Counted from the stretch's first letter, positions 9,254 to 20,947 are shown. The stretch: DNA of 29,032 bases from Phaeoceros laevis (GCA_049999765.1 JBNGIQ010009460.1:55564-84595); one strand, 5' to 3'. The notes: generated by a model not told the origin, from the sequence alone. Numbers and translations are program-made.

Positions 9254-11637
9254 ATGGGCCTCAAGCTGCAGCATATCAGGCGACTTGATGCCTTCCCCAG
9301 GGCAGAGGAACATCTGACACAGAAGACATGGCTTGGAGCTACCGGTAAGTTCAGATCGTGATGGATTTGCAAATAATATATGCATGCTTGTGCCACTGTT
9401 GCAAAATGCTCGTTGCGCATGCTACATGATACTGGTAGACATCAGGGAACACAGTCTCACTGAGATATTTGCATCTTGCTTTCACAGTTTCTACCTGGGG
9501 ACTCATAACCATAGTCATGCTGTTTGTCTACGAGCTCCAATTTTATCTCCAAGTATACTCTGTTCCAGAGGTATGCAGTTTCTATTGTCCAATACCATGA
9601 CAATTGGAAACCTGAAGCTGTTATTGGTTGCTGATGAGTGCTTTTGCTTGTTTTTCCCTTCCGTACACAGATGGGAGTTGATACGAAGCGGGGAGAGAAG
9701 CTCCCTATATCCATAAACATCACATTCCCATCTTTGCCCTGTGATGGTATGTATCTTTCGATGTAGCTCAAGTGGTATCGTTTTGAAAGTTTAGAGACAA
9801 TTTTTGACAAATGTATTGGGGTGCAGTGTTGAGTCTAGATGCAATTGACATGTCGGGGAAGCATGAAGTGGATTTGCACACCAACATATGGAAAGTAGGT
9901 TTTTGCTGTAGAGGTCAACAGCTTCATCTGTTGCCACCTGTTTTCATTGTTGTGCGTACTGTTGGTAGTCTCTCTGTCTGAAGCATCGGCATGAATCGTC
10001 CTCTGGTGGCATTAACCCTGCCAGCGTCAGTGTTTGAAGCATTTGCATGAAGTCACTTCATGTGTTTTAGCTAGCAGAAACTGTAGACAGGCTTGGTAGT
10101 TTCAAAGTTAATCGGAACTTTGTTTCTCATGCCACAGCTTCGTCTACATAGGGACGGGTACATTCTTGGTTCCGAGTTCTTGTCAGATCTTGTCGAAGGA
10201 CAGGTGGATCACGGTGAGTCGAATTTTAACTTAAGTTTTATTCTTGAAGCTGTCCTCTTCAAAGTTGAAAACAAACTGTACGAATTCACCTGTTGCTAAC
10301 AAATCCCACAATTATCAGTTCATGAACACAAAGACGATAAAGAAGGTCACAAAGATGAGAAAGGAGATCACAAAGTTCCCAGTACGCCTCCCAAGGATCC
10401 TGAAAAGACTGTGAAAAACATCAAACGAGCTATGCAGGATAGAGAAGGATGTCAGGTGAAATAGACGAAGTCTCGTTTGCACATATGTTGTAGCTTTATA
10501 TGGGAATGATGAGTTTAGTTGTGCACATACACGTAAGAGTACTTTTTGCTCTTAGAATTATGGTGCTTGCTGAAGCTGGACGTTAGTAAGTCACTGTTTA
10601 TCGCTGTGCACTTTGCAGGTGTTTGGGGTCCTTGATGTCGAAAGAGTGGCTGGCAATTTTCATGTCTCTATTCATGGCATGAGTGTGTACGTTGCTACCC
10701 AGGTGAGCTGTTGAAATAGTAGCTGTATTGTATCCCTGTGGAAGCAACTCCTAAATATGTCTCCTAATCGTGATCCTTGTCTGACAAACTATGGAGCAGA
10801 TTTTTGACAGCGTAACGAAAGTGAATGTCAGCCACATTATCCATGACCTATCATTCGGACCCAATTATCCGGGTATAAAGAATCCTCTGGATGGGACTCG
10901 TCGTATCTTGCACGAGGATAGTGCTAGTTTTAAGTACTTCATCAAGGTGGGAACCTAGCAGCAACCTGGGCCTTTTTTTGGCGTCCTCTCACCTATCGGT
11001 TCAGTCTTGTGGCTCGGATTTTCACGGCAGCTTCTACTTTTCGACCAAAGCCAATTCTCCAAATGCAGTCATGAAGGGTTGTTGGAATGCAACTAATTCG
11101 GGTGACCGCTTGTCATGTGCAGATTGTTCCTACTGAGTACCGGTATATTACTGGACAAGTTTTGGCTACGAACCAGTTCTCTGTCACAGAGTATGATTCA
11201 CCAATTAAGTCTTACGATCGCAACTGGCCAGGTAAGATACGACAGAAACCTGCCAACAGTTTGCATTGGGGGATCTTGATAGTCTCAGGTATCTGGGACT
11301 TAGACATATCTGTATTGAGAATCAGCTGGAAGCTCCTGAAGGCATTTGTCTCTGCGTGGCTGCAGCTGTCTACTTTGTCTACGATCTCTCCCCTATCACA
11401 GTCACTATTACTGAGAAACGCCGCAACTTTGGTCATTTCCTTACCCGACTTTGCGCAGTTCTGGGAGGAACTTTTGCAGTCACAGGTGAGCTGGTCTTAC
11501 CTAAACATGTGACGAAGTTCATGAACTGCAAATTCTGAATCTGTACTCATCTCTGCTACATCTCATCCACAGGAATGCTGGACAAATGGATACACAGGTT
11601 GTACGAATCTGTTTTCAACGGCAGAAGTTCGCTATGA
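9254..11637 (+). CDS. ERV41: ERV41/ERGIC2-like ER-Golgi cargo receptor subunit
   Basis: Eleven exons: 9254-9344, 9488-9570, 9671-9746, 9827-9894, 10138-10213, 10319-10455, 10619-10702, 10800-10946, 11123-11231, 11366-11485, 11573-11637. All phases agree; 351 residues. Motifs in order are RRLDAFPRAEEHL, a first membrane segment (about 31-50), TFPSLPCDV, IDMSGKHEVDL, a His/Lys/Asp-rich luminal stretch (about 132-150), EGCQVFGVLDVERVAGNFH, HDLSFGPNYPG, IVPTEYRY, TNQFSVTEY, VYDLSPITVT, and a second membrane segment ending before MLDKW. This matches the plant ERV41-type protein, not the ERV46 type: it lacks the luminal CxxC/CCxxC cluster. Expected role: partner of ERV46 in retrieving ER proteins from the Golgi. 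The start is fixed by the conserved N-terminus. Confidence 0.95.
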
Positions 11638-12082
11638 GGCCTGTGTGCCATACAATAACTGTAGCGTGTAAAAGTAGAACAAGCCCCCCGCCACAGAAGA
11701 TCCCGATGCCACGTCTCACCGGAGAAGCCCCTTGAACGAAACCTCTTGCAGCTTGAGGGGATCCGAGTGTACCAACGTGGCTGGTCCTGAACCTTCGTAT
11801 CTTTAGCTTGGGCCCACCTGGATAGAATCTGGATTAGTGGAGCTGTCCTATTTCTGTGTTTACTACTGTAATCATCGGACGTTGGGATTCAATTGCAAGC
11901 TAGCAGAGAGCAATGTGCCATTGTACCAGTGATGTCTTATCTAATCCCCGCCATGTTTGCTCGCGTCCAGGGATTTTCCCTGCTCCACACTGCAGTGTAC
12001 GATAGTGTGTGGATATGTGATCTGTAGAAATGCTTCCGGCAATGTAGCCTGAGGAGCGGGGGAGTCCTGTCAGGGAGGAGCC
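11638..12082. other. intergenic region between ERV41-like and the PPR gene
   Basis: About 445 bp holding the 3' end of ERV41-like and the promoter of the PPR gene. No reading frame or repeat worth naming. No clear TATA box was seen close to the PPR start. Confidence 0.55.
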
Positions 12083-15000
12083 ATGCTGGAGGAGCTCGCA
12101 CCTCCACTGCGCGCATCTTTACCGGTCAACCCTGAAAGCAGTGCACTTCCAAGCACGCCATCGGAGGATTCTTCTGAGAATAGAGGTGTTGCTGACGTAG
12201 ACCAGCAGCAGCAGAAGCAGCAATCCAGCTCCCAGGAACCGTCTCGTTCTGCATTGCGGCAGAAATATGTTTGGATAAGGTCGGAGCAGCAGGTCAGTTC
12301 TCTGCCGGAGCAATGGCACTTGAAATGCCTGCTTGTCGGTTTGAAGTTGAGTCCAGAAAGTGCGAGGTTGATGCACGCATCTGCTGGAAAAATGTTTGGA
12401 GGTGTGGCATTAACATGTCCCGGTTTTATCTTCGCTTCGGCAGAGGCAGTGTAGTCGTTGTGGCAGCAAGTACCACTACCACTGGAAATGTCCCGAGGGC
12501 CGCTCATGCGTCCGATGCTCAGATGCCGGCAAAGCTGCCCGGTGCCAGATAGTGGTACAGAGGACTCAGATGATGAGAGAGTTGAAGGATCCGGGTGAAT
12601 TGCAGCAGCTTGATACAATTTACCTCAGTCTTCTGCAGGACGGGCACACTCCCTCTCTGGAGTGCTACACGGTTTACATGAACGGGCTGACAGCCAGTGG
12701 CAGGATTCAGGAGGCAGAGATTGTATTGACTGAGATGGAGGACGACGGTGTGGAACCGGATGCTGTTGCTTACAACGTTCTCATCAACGCCTGGTGCTCT
12801 GCCGAGAGGATGGATGACGCTGTACGGGTGTTTGATCAGATGAAGCGGAAAAAGCGTGCGCCAGTGACCAGCACTTTCAACACCTTGATCAAGGGTTTCG
12901 GACTGGCCAGGCAGCCGAAGCGGGCCATGGAGCTGTTGCGGGAGATGTCCAGGAGTGAGACAGCAAAGCCTAATGCCAGGACCTACAACATGCTCATCAA
13001 TGTGTGGTCCAGGCAGAAGAAGGTGGAGGAGGCAAAGAAGGTGATCAGGATGATGAGGGCAGCCGGGTTCTCACCTGACGTTGTGTCCTACAACACGCTG
13101 GCAAAGCTGTATGGCGAGCTTGAGCAACCATTCGAAGCAGAGCGGGTGATCAAGGAAATGCTCAATGCATACGTCCGACCAAACGAGAGAACGTATGCCA
13201 TGGTGATCACCAGCTTTTGCCGTGCTGGCAATCTGGATAAGGCTGTCAGCATGATTGAGACCATGAGGATTCAAGGCGTGAATCCTAATCTACCCATCTT
13301 CAAAATTCTTATTAAGGCCTATGCAGGTCTACTGGACCCTGCTGCCTTAGACAAGGTGAGCACATTTTTAGGTCTGCTGTTCATTCTGACAGGAAACTTT
13401 TGGTTTTCTGTTTCTGGCCATGTCGCAAAGATATGAACTTAAACACAGGTATGTGTCCGTGCACTCGTTGGTTGTTGCAGGTCTTTCAGCTCATAGAAAC
13501 ACACGGGTTGAGACCAGATGTGAGCACATTTGGTGTCATCATGAATGTATGGTGCACAGCAGGCCTTCTGGACGATGCAAGAGCCATGCTGTTGCGGATG
13601 AAAGAATACGACCTCCTCCCAGATGTCATAGCCTACGCTACTCTTGCCAAGGGCTATGCCAGGTACGGGAGACCAGCCGACGCAGAAAGCCTCCTCCAAG
13701 AGATGGTTGCTCAGGGCCTGAACCCCAACGTTGTGACCTATACAACCGTGATCAGTGGCTGGTGCAGCGTCCCCAACATGGAAGCAGCTATGCGAGTCTT
13801 GGACAACATGAGGCGAGCAGGAGTGGCTCCCAACCTCACAACCTACCACACCTTGATATGGGGCTTCAATGAGGCAAGGCAACCTCACAAAGCCGAAGCC
13901 GTTCTAGATCTAGTACGCAAAGGAGGACTTGTGCCCGACTACAAGTGCTTGGAGCTGGTGGCACAAGCCTGGTGGTCTGTGGGATCCTCCTCCGACGCTC
14001 AGAGAATACTGGGCTCCAAGTCCGCCAGCACCAGCTCCGTGGAAGACTCTTCTCGGTTCTTCACAGAGGCGCAGACGGAGGAATACGACATGGTGAGCAG
14101 GTTGATCACTGTCGCCGGCAGCGACTGGAGGCAGTCTCTGTCCGTGGACGGCCTGATTGCCAGCCCCCCATCATCCCAAGACGAGGGGCACCAGCTGGTG
14201 CTGCCGGCAAGTAGTAGTGGAGTTGCCGAGTTAGGTGTAGGGATGCAATGCTGCCGCCCGAGAGAAAGGGAGAAGTCATTCTCTGTCCGTTACGCGCTGG
14301 GAGCATCATCCAGCTCGTGGAGACCCTTGCACTACCTCAGACCGGGGGTGAAGCTGTGTTTCAGGGTCCACGACGATGGGCCAAGGCGCAGCAGGTCAGA
14401 TTCCCTCCCCTTTTCCAATCCTCTTCAGACTAGGCCGGCAGCTTCACATTCTCCCGGTAGGCAAGTAGACTATTTTCACCATCACCGTAGGCTAGACGTA
14501 ATCTTAGAAACTGCGAAAGTTCGCAGGGTTGGGTGCAGCAGAGCCAGCAAGCCCGAGTCATGGGACTCTCATCATCATCCAAGCTGCTGTAGGAGGACAG
14601 ATTGTTGTAGGGGTAGATCACATTTCTTGGTTAACGCTAGGCAATTCATCCCGAGGGACGGCGTCAGGTGCAAGTTGAGGTCTGTAACCCAGGGCCCCTC
14701 CAGACCCCTGTGGAAGCTGCTGAGCATGTGATACCACGGATTGGAGGAATTCTTTGACGTACTATTCCAAGAGGCAGGCTGCTGGGGAAGAGGCAAACCA
14801 CCCTACCCAGCTAATGAAGAGGCTGCCACATTGTTGTATGATGAGTTGGTGATTCTTTCCACATGTGTGGTCCTTCCAGGTAGGTCTTGTGAAGAGGACA
14901 CACGCATACACAGGCCCCGGGTTACAGTTGTGATTAGCACACGACGCCAAATGAACCGTTTTACAAGGATCCTCACCCGCTCTTATTCCCAAACAGCACA

Positions 15001-15329
15001 GGTGCATACAGCTTTTGGATTGCCGTGTTGGCGCGGTGATGGCAAATCCGATACACGGCGTGGGCAGCGAATGTAACACGTGCTGCATTTACAGTACCCT
15101 TTTCTCCCTTTTCCTCGGGCAGGCCGACGAGAGAAGGGGCAGGTTGGACAAAAAGCAGGCAGTTGCCAGGCTGATGAGCCTGGAGGTTGGCAGGCACCTG
15201 GCAGCTTCTGAGAGGCAGTCGGCGCGAAGCATGTGCCGGCTTCGGCGGGAGGTTTTCAAAGCGCCCCCATGGGTCTGGGCTTTTTGGAACCAACACCGAA
15301 AACCCGGATGCACTCAGACCCTAGAATAG
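12083..15329 (+). CDS. P-type pentatricopeptide repeat protein with N-terminal Cys-rich motif
   Basis: Spliced model: 12083-12292, 12450-13355, 13481-14092, then probably 14365-14394 and 15123-15329; about 654 residues. Exons 1-3 are well supported. The order of PPR units and the Cys-rich start resemble the Arabidopsis At5g21222/At5g25630 group. The sequence shows a Ser/Gln-rich N-terminus and a six-cysteine stretch (C71, C74, C84, C90, C93, C102). About ten or eleven P-class PPR motifs follow (about 115-545), with units such as PDAVAYNVLINAWC and PNVVTYTTVISGWC. No E or DYW extension is visible. PPR proteins bind organellar or nuclear RNA in a sequence-specific way; the target is unknown. 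The 3' end is uncertain: without the splice at 14093 the frame runs on to 14731, but that extension is low-complexity. The alternative ending uses a 30-nt micro-exon and a final exon, all phase 0. Confidence 0.82.
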
Positions 15330-15898
15330 GCAGCTAGGCTAGCCTGTAGGTGATGATGAGCCGGCAGGAGGGCTGGTTGTGCTATCAACAAAGATTCTCC
15401 CAAAAATCTGTGAACGGGCTTTGAGCTGTGAGCTTGCATTGCCTTGCAACCCCATCGTGTTTGGATTGTTTTCCTCAATGTGGGAGGCTTAGACTACCTC
15501 ATTCACATTTAGAGGATGCCTACTTGAAAGTTGAAAAGGTGGGAGGAATAAGAATTTATATAAGAAGAGTTCAAAATTCCTGGGCAATCCTTTGCACACC
15601 TCTTCACGTTTCCCATTGTACCCAAGTCATCCCCATTGTACCCAAGTGATTCTGTATATCACAAACATGTGGCCCTTTTTTGGACCCATCAAGCAAGTAG
15701 GAAATCTTCCCCCGCCCTTGTACATCAATATATCCACATGAATTCAGTTATTTTTATTCATTTTTATTCCTCAATTATGAGAAGTAAGGAAGGTGGAAAG
15801 TGAGTTGATACCTTCAAACGTCCACGTGTTTTGTTGGAGAAAGTAGCACGAAAGCAAAAGCAAAGTCACTTTGCAGCTATAGAGACCTCGTATATTGT

Positions 15899-15964
15899 GT
15901 GAAATTGTGGCTACCTTATGCGCATATGATTGTTGAAATTGTGGCTACGTTATGTGCATGTGAG
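15899..15964. repeat. short tandem duplication (about 33 bp)
   Basis: The phrase GAAATTGTGGCTAC followed by GTTATG/CTTATG-type sequence occurs twice in direct succession, with a few mismatches. It is probably a local slippage duplication. Confidence 0.7.
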
Positions 15965-15999
15965 GTACAACACAAGCAAAACACAAGTTTGAGTCACAT

Positions 16000-16439
16000 C
16001 AATGAGAAAATATATCTTGACTTTCTACTTGCTTGTTGCAAAGGTTGTGTAAAGCACCTACTACTGGATAATGTTTGTTCCCTGTGAAAGTCCCATTAAG
16101 GCAGTAAGCCAATGATGGAATATGTCTCGACTATCTACTTGCTTGTTGCAAAGGTTGTGTAAAGCACCTACTACTGGATAATGTTTGTTCCCTATAAAAG
16201 TCCCATAAGTTCCATTAAGGCAGTAAGCCAATGAGAGAATATATCTCGACTATCTACTTGCTTGTTGCAAAGGTTGTGTAAAGCACCTACTACTGTACCT
16301 GTACCTGCCCATATACGGGTGCCCCAGCAACAGCCAGGAGGGGACCCTAAATGGGACCGTTAACCTCCTCAAATACACACACACACGCACTACTGGATAA
16401 TGTTTGTTTTCCCTATAAAAGTCCCATTAACGCACTAAG
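16000..16439. repeat. three-copy tandem repeat, unit about 110-120 bp
   Basis: Copies start at 16000, 16110 and 16229. Each contains CTACTTGCTTGTTGCAAAGG, then ACTACTGGATAATG, then CCATTAAGGCAGTAAGCCAA or close variants. Copy 2 has an extra 9 bp near its end. Copy 3 is split by a 93-bp insertion (16296-16388). Confidence 0.92.
16296..16388. mobile_element. 93-bp insertion with 7-bp flanking duplication, inside tandem copy 3
   Basis: Comparison with copies 1 and 2 shows that 93 bp interrupt copy 3. The target ACTACTG is duplicated on both sides (16289-16295 and 16389-16395). The insert starts TACCTGTACCTG and ends in an (AC)n tract. It has no terminal inverted repeats. A target-site duplication with a simple-repeat tail suggests a short SINE-like retroposon or a repair insertion; it matches no element I know. 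Confidence 0.65.
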
Positions 16440-17304
16440 TAGTCCTTGAGTAATTAGGGTTCCGCAATGCACCAATGTACCAAAATGGGCAAGGGGACCA
16501 TTCAACCCTCAAATATGAATCAGATCCTATCACATCACCAATTATTATCCATCTAAAAGAATGTGGTCTCTTCATGCTACTCCACCCCCTCGCCTCCACG
16601 CCATTGAGCAATTCTTCTTAAGCAATTCTTCAGCGATTCTTTTTAAAAGAAGAAACATGTTTCGCATTGTACCAAGTGATGACCTATATGACAGCGTGTG
16701 GCCCGATTGCACCCGCACGATTGGATCAAGGGACTACCCTTGGCATATGGTCCATATTGTTTACTTAATTGCTCTCAACTGAACTGAACCTTGCACAATG
16801 TTGGGATGATCATCAAATTTACTAAGGTGTTGGGACTTAAGATATCAATGAAAATTGGATGCAGAGTTTAGTAGAGATTTTGGTACTTCTCATATATATG
16901 TAGAAAATATAGAATTCCAATTTCAACACACTGAAGGAAAACTAGTTTTAGCAAGGGCCAAGGAGGTCAAGCTTCGTTATCGATTGATTTAACTTACTTT
17001 AAATTAGAATATCAAACTTTCCAAGGGCCGATGAGTGGAGATTGGGCGACCGTCGCTCGAGTACTATATATGACCATTTGATAGTGTATTCTAGTCATCT
17101 GTTGTCTTAAGCTTGCTGCTCATCAAAGCGACACTTGCAAACCTTGCAAGTCCTTGTGTTGGAAATGTGTTGTTGTCTTGTTGATTGACATTTATAGTTG
17201 TGCAAGATTTGTACTTGGAGTCATTGTGTGCTTTTGCTATTTTATGAGGAAATATACCATTGCTTTGTAGGAAGTCCAATTGCTTTGGAGCCTTAAAAGG
17301 AAAA

Positions 17305-17676
17305 ATGGGCAAGAGGAAAAGCAGCACGTCATTGAAGAAGCAGCCATACAAAACTCCGAAGCTAGACACCATCTTCCAATGCGTGTATTGCGATCACCGT
17401 GGTGTGGCATGCACTCTTGACAAAGAAACGAATTTGTGGCTGGTCGATTGTTCAATTTGTTTCGTAAGATTTACCACTTGTCACAAACAACTGAAAGAGC
17501 CTATAGACGTTTACCACGAGTGGTTCGACGCATACGAGGAAAGAAATGTCAAAGGCAAGAGTCAACAATCCAAGACAACTGCTACCGAAACATCCGCCAC
17601 TTTGATTTCAACTGTTCCCACGGTTGATTGGCTGGCGGAGGAAGCGACCAAGGTTAAACCAAGGAGCGTTCGATAA
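17305..17676 (+). CDS. ELOF1: ELF1/ELOF1-like transcription elongation factor (intronless, tail shifted)
   Basis: A 123-residue frame starting MGKRKSS. The family core is complete: a basic N-terminus, a zinc ribbon with C26-x2-C29 and C49-x2-C52, and the EPIDVYHEW motif (about 65-73). ELF1/ELOF1 binds elongating RNA polymerase II and helps it through nucleosomes; in other eukaryotes it also aids transcription-coupled repair. The frame starts at 17305, because the preceding in-frame residues are unlike the family. No intron interrupts it, although a TTTGTAG just upstream could be a 3' splice site of a leader intron. It sits at the edge of an AT-rich repeat zone and its codons are AT-leaning. 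After the core it continues into a Thr/Ser-rich stretch and stops. An acidic tail continues in another frame, so this may be a retrocopy or a decaying copy. Confidence 0.85.
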   Translation: MGKRKSSTSLKKQPYKTPKLDTIFQCVYCDHRGVACTLDKETNLWLVDCSICFVRFTTCHKQLKEPIDVYHEWFDAYEERNVKGKSQQSKTTATETSATLISTVPTVDWLAEEATKVKPRSVR

Positions 17677-17794
17677 AAATCAGGAGGAAGACGAAGATAA
17701 CAGCGACACAGAGCCTCCTTCTTTGGCGCTTGCGGTGACGAAGAAAGTCGCCCTCTCCAGTTTAATAGCGGAAAGAAAAAAGAGAAATTTGTAG
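17677..17794 (+). pseudogene. out-of-frame acidic tail of the ELF1-like gene
   Basis: In the +1 frame relative to the ELF1-like gene, an open stretch from before its stop runs to a TAG at 17792-17794. It encodes an acidic block (NQEEDEDNSDTEPP) and then a Lys-rich end. Acidic C-terminal tails are common in Elf1 proteins. One extra base (or two missing) between about 17620 and 17670 would explain the split. A splice event is an alternative, but I found no suitable site pair. Confidence 0.5.
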
Positions 17795-18475
17795 ATGGTT
17801 GTAGGTTTTCTCAGGCGGTAACTTCAACCATGTAAAACTAGCATAGTTCATCAACTTGAAGCACCCTATCACACAATTGTAAACTTTGGACCTTCAAACT
17901 TTGTGCCGTTTTGAAAGTCGTGTTGTAAAAGTGCCAACATGTTTGGTTGTTATGTTATTTACATCTGAAACAGTTTCTAAAATTCAAATTTGTTTGCTGC
18001 GATGAATCAAACATGTCACCACCTGTCAAAATCCAAGCGCATAGCTAGCAGCAATGCGCCATGTGAACTTTGCCAACCCAAAGTGGGCGATGTGGCAGCC
18101 GTAACATCTAACATTCATCACGCTAAAAGAGCAACGCAAGTCGCCCTCCGTCTGTCTCGTCTAATTCTAGTAAAGCCAGCACCACATTTTCTCTCTTGTG
18201 GGCGCCTTCTTTCCGTTATCCTTCCGTTCTTTCCGAGACCTTCCTGCTCCTCGGGCGAGGAAGCAAGCCTGCGGTGGACGCGGCGGAAACCGCGGCTCAT
18301 CATCAACTTGAACGGGCGGTCGGTTGACCCCGGTGATGAGTGAATTGCCCCGTCCCGCCCAAACCACTCTACCGTTAAGCCCGACTTGACNNNNNNNNNN
18401 CTGATTCTTCAGCACTATTGTGCTGCTTGAAAGCACGACTTGTATCGCATTCGTTCATTAGGTCATCCAGAAGAG
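17795..18475. other. intergenic region upstream of HINT, AT-rich turning GC-rich
   Basis: The left half is AT-rich like the repeat zone. The right half (about 18180-18390) is GC- and CpG-rich, as expected for a promoter near the HIT/HINT gene. No gene was recognised. A 10-N gap at 18391-18400 lies within it. Confidence 0.55.
18391..18400. other. assembly gap of 10 N
   Basis: Ten N bases, about 75 bp upstream of the HINT start codon. The short length suggests an assembler-estimated gap. It falls in the likely 5' leader or promoter. Confidence 0.98.
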
Positions 18476-19644
<1,169 letters not shown>

Positions 19645-20144
19645 ACGGGTTTGGCACTATGTGTGCCGGAGCACTTGGATGGACCAGCCTGCTACTGCTT
19701 TGGAATCTTGAGTAAGGTCGGAAGCCAGCCATTTTGCCCAGGATATGGCCAGACTACTTTCTGTGAGGCCTAATCTGCAAAAGGTCATTGTTGCGCCATT
19801 GCGTTTGTCGCCTTTTTACTCAAAAACAAGCTCTGCCTGTAGATTCATTCGACTGTACTGGACTGTGCAAGACTGCAACCTAGCTACACCTTCAGAAAGA
19901 GTGGTGCAACCCCTCCACTAGCTACACTCTTGATTGAGTGCAGCACCTCAATCACCCCCTAGGTGCAACACAGTAGGGAGGCAGCGTAGATGAACGCGAC
20001 ACAGCTCAGAAACACGCAACGAGGAGGCATTTTTCGATTATGAAATGAAGTGACAGCAGGTCAGTTCGTCTAGGTTTTTCTGAGTCGCGCGAGATACGCA
20101 GTTCAGGGCAAGCAGTTCACCTTGAAGGGCGACGCGGAGGAGCA
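19645..20144. other. intergenic region between HINT and CYP23-like
   Basis: About 500 bp. It contains the motif CTAGCTACAC twice (near 19878 and 19918) and related GTGCAACAC/GTGCAGCACC sequences, a weak local repeat. Otherwise I see nothing. It should hold the HINT 3' end and the CYP23-like promoter. Confidence 0.5.
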
Positions 20145-20947
20145 ATGGCGTACGTTGGGGGGCACCTGCTGCTGTGCCTCTGCTGCATCTTGTGCCTGTG
20201 GGAGGGGCAGGCGGCGACGCTGTCGCGGGTGACGGAGGGGGAGCTCGGCTCGGTGCGCGTGGTGTTCCAGACCAAGTATGGAGACATCGAGTTGGGCTTC
20301 TTCCCTAATGTGGCACCGAAGACCGTGGCTCACATTCAGAAGCTGGCAACTCTAGGTTGCTACAACACCAACCACTTTTTCCGGGTCGATCGCGGCTTTG
20401 TGGCGCAGGTGGCCGATGTGGTGTGGGGACGAGAGGCGCCTCTCAACTCGGAGCAGCGCCAGGAGGGGGAGAAGAACTTGCCCGGAGAATTTTCCCAGGT
20501 CCGTGTGGCGCATTTCTGGTGCATTCCTGTGCATGGTGACTGTCTTAGGCAGGTGGACGGGAGTGACACAATTTGTTGGCTTTGCAGGTGAAGCATGTGA
20601 GAGGCGTATTGTCCATGGGGAGGCACAGTGACCCTGACAGCGCGCAGTCCTCCTTCTCCATTTTGTTGGGAGACGCCCCGCATTTGGATGGGAAGTACGC
20701 TGTGTTTGGGAAGGTTACCAAAGGGGACGACACTCTGGCCAAGCTGGAGACCCTTGAGACCAAGCAGGAAGGCATGTTTGTGATGCCCCTGGAGCGAGTG
20801 TCCATTCTCTCTTCTTACTGGTACGATGTCAACGACAAGGAGCCCAGTAGCACTACGAGCTGCCACGAGCAGATCACGGCACTGAAGCGCCGGCTCATCC
20901 AGTCACAGAATATTCTTCAAGAGCAGCGGAGTAAGTGTTTGCCTTGA
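20145..20947 (+). CDS. CYP23: CYP23-type secretory cyclophilin (peptidyl-prolyl isomerase)
   Basis: Two exons, 20145-20498 and 20588-20947; 237 residues. A hydrophobic N-terminus (about 6-23, Leu/Cys-rich) followed by small residues looks like a signal peptide, so the protein probably enters the secretory pathway. The cyclophilin domain (about 35-200) shows TKYGDIELGFFPNVAPKTV, then HFFRVDRGFVAQVADV. R80, F85 and Q88 match the human cyclophilin A R55/F60/Q63 active-site spacing, while the usual GG after Q is VA. Later come GVLSMGRHSDPDSAQSSFSI and YAVFGKVTKGDDTL. A C-terminal helix (about 205-237) with ALKRRLIQSQ is probably a coiled coil, as in plant CYP23. The end is slightly uncertain because a GTAAGT donor overlaps the last codons, but the KCLP ending looks natural. 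Confidence 0.88.

Larger units (their letters stand above)
15330..17304. other. AT-rich, repeat-laden gene-poor region
   Basis: About 2 kb between the PPR and ELF1-like genes. It holds a tandem array (16000-16439), a small duplication near 15899, and two diverged copies of a motif containing CATTGTACC, AAGTGAT and TGTGGCCC (about 15616-15690 and 16655-16740). The short frames here match no family. The base composition is clearly more AT-rich than the flanking genes. Confidence 0.6.

Noticed and set aside
12070-12618. 182-codon minus-strand frame over the PPR 5' end
   Set aside because: It is antisense to two PPR exons with conserved motifs and shows no domain of its own.
14741-15076. Frame in the putative last PPR intron
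   Set aside because: It has no PPR motif or other domain and no good phase match to the flanking exons. It could still be part of an untranslated region.
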